DNA from: Arthrobacter glacialis
GTDB taxonomy: Bacteria > Actinomycetota > Actinomycetes > Actinomycetales > Micrococcaceae
Direction: 5' to 3'
DNA length: 64,000 bases
NCBI RefSeq assembly: GCF_002909445.1
Contig: NZ_PPXC01000011.1
Location: 62,001-126,000, forward strand
Shown: piece after piece, positions 27,005 through 33,563 of the stretch
Position numbering within the stretch: the stretch's first letter is position 1
Layout of the letters: every line of letters begins with the position of its first letter
Notes under the pieces: model-generated
Told to the model about the DNA's origin: nothing
The model's input: only the letters and a program-made list of their open reading frames with translations
Databases searched by the model: none
Program-made: the position numbers and the translations under genes

Positions 27005-27022
27005 GCACCACGTACCTGGTGC
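27005..27022 (+). terminator. Terminator after DUF5302 gene
   Basis: GCACCA-CGTACC-TGGTGC followed by GTTTTAG, just after the stop codon at 26986. Confidence 0.6.
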
Positions 27023-27025
27023 GTT

Positions 27026-28138
27026 TTAGAACAAGGTGGGGGTCAGTTCAGAAAAGGCGGGAGTCCCCACGGGGGCTCCCGTTTTTTTGTTGGACCCAAC
27101 GCCCCTGAATCCGGTCGCCGGCAGACTGCCCGCCGGGTACTGGGCCTCTTCCTGCCGGGGATCATGAATGAACCCCTGGGCGACAAAACCATGGCGGGCC
27201 TTGGCCTCATTGACACGGCCGGCCAACCACTGGCGGTACTCCTTGGAGGCATAGGCGCCAGAGCCATACAATCGTTGGTACCGGCCTACCAGGGCGGGGT
27301 GTTCACGGGCCAGCCAGTGCATGAACCATTCCCTGGTGCCGGGGCGCAAATACAAGGCGCCGGCGCTCAAACCGGTGGCACCAGCTCGGGCCAAGGCCGC
27401 AAAGAGGGAATCCAGGGCCTCGTCCGAGTCGGTGAGCCAGGGCAGGATGGGCATGGCCATGACGCCGCACGGCAAACCGGCGTCGCGCAGCTTGCTGATC
27501 AGCGCCAACCTGGCTTTGGGGGAGGGGGTCCCGGGCTCCAGAGTGTGGGCAAGGTCCTCATCCAGCAGTGCCAGGGAAATGCCCATGCCCACGCTGACCT
27601 GCTGGCCGGCCTCGCGCAGCACGCCAATGTCCCTGGCCAGTAGTGTTCCCTTGGTCAAAATGGAAAAGGGTGTCCCCGAATCAGCCAATGCCTTGATGAT
27701 CCCGGGCATGAGCTTGTAGCGGCCCTCAGCCCGTTGGTAGGGATCGGTGTTGGTGCCCAGTGCCACATGGTCCCGCTGCCAGCTGGCCTTGGCCAGTTCC
27801 TTGCCCAGCACCTGCGCCACGTTGATCTTGACCACCACTTGTGAATCAAAATCCACGCCGGAATCAAAATCAAGGTAGGTGTGGCTCTTGCGCGCAAAGC
27901 AGTACACGCAGGCATGAGAACAGCCCCGGTAGGGGTTCACTGTCCATTCGAAAGGCATGGAAGAGCTGGGCGGGACCTTATTGAGGGCAGACTTTGAAAG
28001 CACCTCGTGAAAAGTAATGCCAGCAAACTCTGGCGTCTGCACGCTTTTGACCAGACCTGCCAAGGGTAGGAGCGGCTGTGTGCTTGGTGCTTCGCCCAGG
28101 GGAAGTGGCTGGTTGAGTTGCTGAGTTGTCCACCGCAT
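27026..28138 (-). CDS. Rv2578c-type radical SAM protein
   Basis: 370 residues. Radical SAM triad in NPYRGCSHACVYCFARKSH (CxxxCxxC), followed by VVKINVAQVLGKEL and LGTNTDPYQRAEGRYKLM, as in the spore-photoproduct-lyase-like Rv2578c group. In M. tuberculosis Rv2578c is in the LexA regulon, and here a perfect LexA palindrome sits 6 bases upstream. So a DNA-damage role is likely, chemistry unknown. ATG 28138 has TCTAAT 6 bases before it, overlapping the LexA box, indicating a leaderless SOS-repressed transcript. Its last 20 codons overlap the opposite-strand terminator at 27058. Confidence 0.92.
   Translation of the reverse strand: MRWTTQQLNQPLPLGEAPSTQPLLPLAGLVKSVQTPEFAGITFHEVLSKSALNKVPPSSSMPFEWTVNPYRGCSHACVYCFARKSHTYLDFDSGVDFDSQVVVKINVAQVLGKELAKASWQRDHVALGTNTDPYQRAEGRYKLMPGIIKALADSGTPFSILTKGTLLARDIGVLREAGQQVSVGMGISLALLDEDLAHTLEPGTPSPKARLALISKLRDAGLPCGVMAMPILPWLTDSDEALDSLFAALARAGATGLSAGALYLRPGTREWFMHWLAREHPALVGRYQRLYGSGAYASKEYRQWLAGRVNEAKARHGFVAQGFIHDPRQEEAQYPAGSLPATGFRGVGSNKKTGAPVGTPAFSELTPTLF
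27058..27088 (+). terminator. Strong rho-independent terminator inside the 3' end of the radical SAM gene
   Basis: CGGGAGTCCC/GGGGCTCCCG stem, 4-base loop, then seven T on the + strand. It would stop DUF5302 readthrough from running antisense into the radical SAM gene, whose codons it also forms. Confidence 0.8.
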
Positions 28139-28143
28139 GACCC

Positions 28144-28165
28144 AATTAGAACATATGTTCTAATT
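28144..28165. promoter_or_regulatory. LexA box of the radical SAM gene
   Basis: A perfect 22-base palindrome with centre TTAGAACATATGTTCTAA. It covers the predicted -10 (TCTAAT, 28145-28150 on the minus strand), so bound LexA would block RNA polymerase directly. Confidence 0.92.
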
Positions 28166-28324
28166 TTCGGCAATGCCGCAGGCGCGAGGGGATTTGTTAC
28201 CCGCCGGTAGCTATGTGCTGTGCATCACATTTGAATGGAGCTAGGCTGTCATCGTGGGGCGACGATGCCCCAGCCGGGCAGCTTCACCAAGAACACTGCC
28301 CAGCTTCAGTGAGAAGGAGCCGGA

Positions 28325-29824
28325 ATGACCAACCTCGCCACCATTGTGAGTGCCTCAGCGCAGCGCAATCCAGCAGGTGTCGCCATCAAATTGGACGATA
28401 TTGAGATCTCCTTCGGCGCGCTGGAAGTGCTCAGCGCCAAAGTGGCCGGGCTGCTTGCCGCGCGGGGAGTCAAGCCGGGGGACAGGGTGGTGCTCATCTC
28501 GCCGAACCTGCCGCAAATGCCCCCGCTGTATTACGGAATCCTGCGCTACGGGGCGGTGGTGGTTCCCCTGAACCCGCTGCTGAAATCCCGTGAGGTGGAA
28601 TACCATCTCACCGACTCTGGCGCCACATTTGCCTTCGCCTGGGAAGGCGTCATGGGCGAGGTTCAAACAGCCGCGGCCAACACCGGAACACAGATCGTCC
28701 CCATTAACGCTGAACTCATGGGGCTGCTGGCCCAAACGGAGGCCAACTCCGAGATAGCGCCCGCGGACAAGGATGACACTGCCGTTATCCTCTACACCTC
28801 CGGCACCACGGGCAAACCCAAGGGTGCGGAATTGACGCACGAGAACCTGCGCAGCAATGCAGAACTGTCGACAAAGCTGTTCAGCATGACGTTCGAGGAC
28901 GTGATCTTTGGCGGCCTGCCGTTCTTCCACGTTTTTGGCCAGACCTGCGCCTTGAATGCTGCCGTTATGGCGGGGGCAACCGTAACCATCCTGCCCAAAT
29001 TTGATCCGGTAAAGGCCCTGGAAATCATCCAGCGCGACAAGGTGACCATTTTTGAGGGTGTGCCCACCATGTACATCGCCCTGCTGCGGACGGCGGGGCG
29101 GGAGAACTATGATGTTTCCAGCCTGCGGGTGGCGGCCTCAGGCGGTTCAGCGCTTCCCATGGAAATCCTGCACGAATTTGAAAACACCTTCAGCGCCACG
29201 CTGCTGGAGGGCTATGGCCTCTCGGAGACCTCGCCGGTGATCTGCTTCAACCAAGTGGATGGGATTCGCAAGCCCGGCTCCATCGGCACAGTGGTGGACG
29301 GTGCGCAGTTGAAGGTGGTGGACGACGCCGGTCATGAGGTGGAAACAGGGGTTGTGGGCGAGATCGTGGCCTCCGGCGGCTACGTCATGAAAGGGTATTG
29401 GCGGAATCCGGAGGCAACGGCTGCAGCCATCAGGGACGGGTGGTTCTTCACGGGGGACTTGGGCCGCAAGGATGAGGACAGCGTGTTTTACATTGTTGAC
29501 AGGAAAAAGGACATGATCCTGCGCGGCGGCTACAACGTGTACCCCAGAGAAGTGGAAGAAGTCCTCTACGAACACCCTGCCGTGGCCGAGGCTGCAGTGG
29601 TGGGCAAGGTCGACGACGTTCACGGCGAAGAGATTTACGCTGCGGTTTCGCTCAAGGACGGCGCCGCAGGTGCCGGTGACCTTGAGGCGCTCGCGGCCGA
29701 CATCAGGGAATTCGTCAAGGCCCGAGTGGCCGCCTACAAGTATCCGCGCAAGGTGGTCATCATGGATGCCCTGCCCAAGGGGCCCACAGGAAAGATCCTC
29801 AAACGTGAGATCGTCATTTCCTAG
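28325..29824 (+). CDS. Long-chain fatty acid--CoA ligase (AMP-forming)
   Basis: 499 residues, ANL superfamily. ATP/AMP motif YTSGTTGKPKGAELTHEN (about 156-173), GYGLSETSPV, the hinge YIVDRKKDMILRGGYNVYPREVEE, and the acylation lysine in PKGPTGKILKRE. FadD-like enzymes activate fatty acids for oxidation or lipid synthesis; exact chain length unknown. ATG 28325 follows AAGGAG. It stands alone with its own terminator. Confidence 0.92.
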   Translation: MTNLATIVSASAQRNPAGVAIKLDDIEISFGALEVLSAKVAGLLAARGVKPGDRVVLISPNLPQMPPLYYGILRYGAVVVPLNPLLKSREVEYHLTDSGATFAFAWEGVMGEVQTAAANTGTQIVPINAELMGLLAQTEANSEIAPADKDDTAVILYTSGTTGKPKGAELTHENLRSNAELSTKLFSMTFEDVIFGGLPFFHVFGQTCALNAAVMAGATVTILPKFDPVKALEIIQRDKVTIFEGVPTMYIALLRTAGRENYDVSSLRVAASGGSALPMEILHEFENTFSATLLEGYGLSETSPVICFNQVDGIRKPGSIGTVVDGAQLKVVDDAGHEVETGVVGEIVASGGYVMKGYWRNPEATAAAIRDGWFFTGDLGRKDEDSVFYIVDRKKDMILRGGYNVYPREVEEVLYEHPAVAEAAVVGKVDDVHGEEIYAAVSLKDGAAGAGDLEALAADIREFVKARVAAYKYPRKVVIMDALPKGPTGKILKREIVIS

Positions 29825-29847
29825 GGCCAGCTAGCCACCAAAAGACA

Positions 29848-29881
29848 CCTGGCGCGAGCCCTTTCCTGGGTCCGCGCCAGG
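29848..29881 (+). terminator. Terminator after acyl-CoA ligase gene
   Basis: CCTGGCGCG/CGCGCCAGG (29848-29856, 29873-29881) followed by ATCCTTTTTCT. Confidence 0.85.
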
Positions 29882-29914
29882 ATCCTTTTTCTCTAGGGGA
29901 CTGGCCAAGAGTGC

Positions 29915-30553
29915 TTAGGCGAGCTGCCAGGTCACCTGCACAGCCATGGAAACATTGCTCTGGCCCGGTTCAATGGCCATGGAACTGTCCGTGCTCATGG
30001 CTGCGCGGGCCAGCATGGGTCTGGGTGCGCCGTCGTGTACGGCTCCTTCACACACGGAGCTGACAGGGCCCAGGGTCCGCCCGGCCAGCACGGCGTAAAG
30101 CTCTGCCGCCCGCAAGGCATCGGCCCAGGCAATGGCCCGGGCGGCGTCCTGCGCCGCTGAGGGGTTTGCCAAGACGGGCGTGAGGCCGTTGAGGCGAACG
30201 CTGTTGTTGCCTGTATCCACTACGGCCGCGATGATGTCCTGGGCGCCCTGGTCGTAGCGCAAGGCGACGCTCAACGTGCTGGAAACCGTGTAGCCGGTCA
30301 CCACCGAGCCGGTGCCCTCCTGCCAGCGCGTGTCCACCCGGACATCCAGCGATGAAGAGTTGATGACCTCCCGGGCCACTCCCAGCGACAGCAGCTTGGC
30401 GTTGACTGCGTTGAGGGCTTCGCTTGCCTTCGCGTAGGCTTCCCGCACTGTGGACTGCTGCGCTTCAATACCGATGTTGATGTTGAAAAAGTCCGGCGCG
30501 GTTTGCACTGTGCCTTGGCCGGTGACGGTGATGGAGTTGAGGGACTCGGTCAT
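29915..30553 (-). CDS. SIMPL-domain (DUF541) protein
   Basis: 212 residues. ITVTGQGTVQTAPDFFNINIGIEAQQSTVREAYAKASEALN and the repeated beta-alpha pattern with LRAAELYAVLAGRTLGPVSSV are typical of SIMPL/DUF541 (YggE-like). No signal peptide, so it may be cytosolic, unlike many secreted relatives. Role unclear; E. coli YggE is linked to oxidative stress. Last gene of a four-gene operon; its ATG overlaps the previous stop by 4 bases. Confidence 0.88.
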   Translation of the reverse strand: MTESLNSITVTGQGTVQTAPDFFNINIGIEAQQSTVREAYAKASEALNAVNAKLLSLGVAREVINSSSLDVRVDTRWQEGTGSVVTGYTVSSTLSVALRYDQGAQDIIAAVVDTGNNSVRLNGLTPVLANPSAAQDAARAIAWADALRAAELYAVLAGRTLGPVSSVCEGAVHDGAPRPMLARAAMSTDSSMAIEPGQSNVSMAVQVTWQLA

Positions 30554-31089
30554 GAGTGGTTCCTGTCCTTGGCGGGGTTGTTGGGGAGTGGTGATTTGAA
30601 TAACGTAAAGCGTTGCAAATAGTTCCGCAGCGCCGGCAGCCGGGCAATGGTGGGCAGTTCGCGGTAACCGCCGAGTTCCAGCCCGGCGTTGCGCTCAAAG
30701 AAATTTCTGCTGCCGGGATCCCCGGTCCGCCACAGCGAGAAGGCGGCGCAGACGGCGTAGAGGGGCAGGAACGGCAGACCCATGCACCAGGCGTACTGGG
30801 TGGCGTGGCCGGATTCGTGGGCCAGCAAGTCGGGCCTGGAATTTATGAAGGCCCGGTCCGCGCGGTAGAAAATGACGTTGCCCACGGTAAAGGCGCCGGC
30901 CTTGGGTAGTTTGGGTCTGTAGTGGGTGCCCAGGATCAGCCCGTCCGGGCCCGGCTCCAGGGGTGTGCGGCTCAGTCCTGCCAGTAGCAACCCCGTAGGG
31001 GTGGACAGGTTCACGGCGTTTGCCAGCGCCCGCAGCCGCAGTGGTGCCCTCATACGGTGGGATCCTTGTGGCGTGCACTTATTCTTCAT
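30550..31089 (-). CDS. HExxH-motif protein, putative metalloprotease-like
   Basis: 179 residues. Central LLAHESGHATQYAWCMG gives HExxH at 91-95, then a hydrophobic stretch FLPLYAVCAAFSLW, then SRNFFERNAGLELGGY, whose Glu could be the third zinc ligand as in DUF4157-type proteins. No signal peptide. I do not know the function. It overlaps the genes on both sides by 4 bases (ATGA), placing it third in an operon after two lipoproteins and before the SIMPL protein. Confidence 0.75.
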   Translation of the reverse strand: MKNKCTPQGSHRMRAPLRLRALANAVNLSTPTGLLLAGLSRTPLEPGPDGLILGTHYRPKLPKAGAFTVGNVIFYRADRAFINSRPDLLAHESGHATQYAWCMGLPFLPLYAVCAAFSLWRTGDPGSRNFFERNAGLELGGYRELPTIARLPALRNYLQRFTLFKSPLPNNPAKDRNHS

Positions 31090-31631
31090 GGGGCAAGCCT
31101 AGCCACCGGGGTTTCGGCTGTCTGCATGATTGACAGGGCGTCCAATGCCGCAGAGACGCCGGGCTTGGCCTTGCCGCAGTGATCAGTGGGCCATTGGACA
31201 TTCGCAGCTTCCCCAACAGTGTTGACAAGCCACAACTCTGGCGTCATCTCAAGGCGGAGGTTGCAGACCCCTTCTCCGCCGCGTTCACTGGGCTCGGCAA
31301 GTGCCGCCAACAAATCGGTGATGTCACCGTCGAGGTGGTCTTCGCGGATCACGTTGTGGACGGGATCCCACGTGCATTGAACCGCACGATAGGGATGGAG
31401 TCCCTCGGGCACGCTGCCATGCTTGTCAGGAACTTGTGATTGTCCGCCCTCGTCAGCAGGGAATGGTGCCGTCGCGGAACAACCGTGGAAGTCCTGCAGG
31501 GCTGCCGGGTCCGGTTGGTAGTGGGAGGTGCCACTGCAGGCAGCGAGGAACAACGATGCCGCCAACACTGCGGCAACCATCCATGCGCGGATGAGGGTCC
31601 TAGGGCTGGGTGCAGTCCTGCCCAGGCTCAC
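31086..31631 (-). CDS. Putative lipoprotein B (paralogue of the gene before it)
   Basis: 181 residues from GTG 31631, which overlaps the previous stop as GTGA. Basic N-terminus, hydrophobic stretch and lipobox FLAAC (Cys32). The C-terminal part ELWLVNTVGEAANVQWPTDHC and the block to DALSIMQ aligns with IWLVNAEGQAANVVWPLDVC of lipoprotein A, so the two arose by tandem duplication. Conserved Cys (QC, VC, HC) may form disulfides. Function unknown. The frame is open upstream to 31751, but those residues run antisense-like through gene A and lack a start signal. Confidence 0.75.
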   Translation of the reverse strand: MSLGRTAPSPRTLIRAWMVAAVLAASLFLAACSGTSHYQPDPAALQDFHGCSATAPFPADEGGQSQVPDKHGSVPEGLHPYRAVQCTWDPVHNVIREDHLDGDITDLLAALAEPSERGGEGVCNLRLEMTPELWLVNTVGEAANVQWPTDHCGKAKPGVSAALDALSIMQTAETPVARLAP

Positions 31632-32281
31632 GGGCCACGCTCTGATGCCGGTCCGGAGTCGGCCGCCGATATTTTGGTGTCGCTGAGGGTGAGTCCCCGC
31701 AACGCCTCGCGCAGCTCGGGTTTGGACATACCGCAAACATCCAACGGCCACACCACATTGGCGGCCTGACCTTCGGCGTTGACCAACCAGATTGACGGCA
31801 GGATTTCCCCTATGGCCAAACAGGCAATTCCTGCCTGGCTGTCGCTGGGTACTGCCAGGGCCGCCAACACCGCCGCGAAATCACCCGTAAACCACAACTG
31901 CTTCACGCTCCACCCAGTCACTTGGCCCTGCGCATCCAAGGCAGGGTCAGGGGGAAAGCACTCCACAAGCTTTACCGGCACAAAACCTGCAGGCACGCTG
32001 CCCGCAAGCACCGCAGCCGTGCTGGGGGAGCCCGTTAGGGGTGGGGAAGAGGAGCCGGGGCCATAGGGGACCTTGCTCACGGAGCGCTCGCAGTCCACCG
32101 CATCCACAACCGTTGCAGGGGCCGGGGTGTAGTGGGTGACGTCCGCCGGCATGGGGTTGCAGCCACCCAGCAACAGGGCACACAAGACCAGCGAACACAA
32201 GACCAGAGCAAGGGGAGGGCGCAGCGACCGGGGAGTGACCGGCGTCGTGCGTCCAGGGGAGAAGGCAAGGCGGAACTGCAT
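31628..32281 (-). CDS. Putative lipoprotein A
   Basis: 217 residues. Signal peptide with lipobox LLGGC (Cys41), then an extracytoplasmic domain with conserved Cys and IWLVNAEGQAANVVWPLDVC. First gene of the operon. ATG 32281 has TACGCT 7 bases before it and no ribosome binding site, so the operon mRNA is probably leaderless. No family recognised. Confidence 0.78.
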   Translation of the reverse strand: MQFRLAFSPGRTTPVTPRSLRPPLALVLCSLVLCALLLGGCNPMPADVTHYTPAPATVVDAVDCERSVSKVPYGPGSSSPPLTGSPSTAAVLAGSVPAGFVPVKLVECFPPDPALDAQGQVTGWSVKQLWFTGDFAAVLAALAVPSDSQAGIACLAIGEILPSIWLVNAEGQAANVVWPLDVCGMSKPELREALRGLTLSDTKISAADSGPASERGP

Positions 32282-32407
32282 GAGCGAAAGCGTAACAAGC
32301 GGGGCGCGGCTTTGGGTCTCGGAACGCTAAAGAGTCGGGGCCAATTGAGCAACAGGTGCGCGGCCCGCGCCGAATTCAACACGCGGGCGCAGTCAACTAG
32401 ACTGGTT

Positions 32408-32432
32408 GCGGCGGGAGGAGCTACCCCGCCGC
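32408..32432 (+). promoter_or_regulatory. Hairpin in the pheST leader
   Basis: GCGGCGGG/CCCGCCGC 8-bp stem 34 bases before pheS, without T tract. Could be a leader element or chance GC-rich pairing. Confidence 0.3.
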
Positions 32433-32465
32433 TTACTCGCACACGAGCTTAGGTAAAAACTGTAG

Positions 32466-33560
32466 ATGTCAGAGATGCCCCAGAAGACGGCCGAAATGCC
32501 CGAATCAACCACCGAACCCACCACGGTCCCGGACCCGCTGGACGAAGCCGCCATTGGCGTTGCCGTTCAGAACGCGCTCGCAGCCATTGCCGCTGCCACC
32601 ACGCTGGATGAGCTTAAAGCTGCCCGCCTGGCGCACTCAGGGGAGAAATCACCGCTGAGCCTGGCAAACCGCGTCATCGGCGGCCTTGCCAAGGAGTTTA
32701 AAGCTGCTGCCGGCAAGATTATGGGCGCCTCGCGCGGCCGTGTCGCCAAGGCCCTCGCCGCCCGCACCGAGGTGCTTGAGGCTGAGGACGCTGCCCGGAT
32801 CCTGGTCGAGGAAACTGTGGATGTCACAGCAGCCCCGCGCCGCCGCCAGGCAGGTGCCCGCCACCCGCTGTCCACCCTGCAAGACCGGGTCTGCGACATC
32901 TTCGTGGGCATGGGCTGGGAGATCGCCGAAGGCCCCGAGTTGGAGTCCGAGTGGTTTAACTTTGACGCCCTGAACTTCAAGCCGGACCACCCGGCGCGCG
33001 AAATGCAGGACACCTTCTTTGTGGAGCCGCCCGAGGCCCACCTGCTGCTGCGCACCCACACCTCACCCGTGCAGGTGCGGTCCCTGTTGGAACGCGAACT
33101 TCCCGTGTACGTGCTGTGCCCCGGCAAGGTGTTCCGCACCGACGAGCTTGACGCAACGCACACCCCCGTATTCCATCAGTTCGAGGGCCTGGCCATCGAC
33201 AAGAAGCTGTCCATGGCGGATCTGCGCGGGACGCTGGAGCACTTTGCCCGCCAAATGTTTGGCGAGGAAGCCAGCATCCGTCTGCGCCCGAACTTCTTCC
33301 CCTTCACCGAACCGTCGGCGGAACTGGACATTTGGCACCCCGGTGCCAAGGGCGGCCCGCGCTGGATCGAATGGGGCGGCTGCGGCATGGTCAACCCGAA
33401 CGTGCTGCGTGCTGCCGGAATTGACCCGGATGAGTACTCAGGCTTCGCGTTTGGCATGGGCATTGAACGCACTCTCATGTTCCGCAACGAAGTTGGGGAT
33501 ATGCACGACATGATCGAGGGCGATGTACGTTTCAGCGAACACTTTGGGATGGAGATCTAA
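32466..33560 (+). CDS. pheS: Phenylalanyl-tRNA synthetase alpha subunit
   Basis: 364-residue class II catalytic subunit. N-terminal coiled coil (about 30-110), motif 1 HPLSTLQDRVCDIFVGMGWEIAEGPELESEWFNFDALNF, motif 2 GKVFRTDELDATHTPVFHQFEGLAIDK, motif 3 GFAFGMGIERTLMFRNEV. The first residues (MSEMPQKTAEMPESTTEPTTVPDP) are a variable acidic tail; a later start is possible as no ribosome binding site is evident. pheT follows after 3 bases. Confidence 0.97.
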   Translation: MSEMPQKTAEMPESTTEPTTVPDPLDEAAIGVAVQNALAAIAAATTLDELKAARLAHSGEKSPLSLANRVIGGLAKEFKAAAGKIMGASRGRVAKALAARTEVLEAEDAARILVEETVDVTAAPRRRQAGARHPLSTLQDRVCDIFVGMGWEIAEGPELESEWFNFDALNFKPDHPAREMQDTFFVEPPEAHLLLRTHTSPVQVRSLLERELPVYVLCPGKVFRTDELDATHTPVFHQFEGLAIDKKLSMADLRGTLEHFARQMFGEEASIRLRPNFFPFTEPSAELDIWHPGAKGGPRWIEWGGCGMVNPNVLRAAGIDPDEYSGFAFGMGIERTLMFRNEVGDMHDMIEGDVRFSEHFGMEI

Positions 33561-33563
33561 GCG

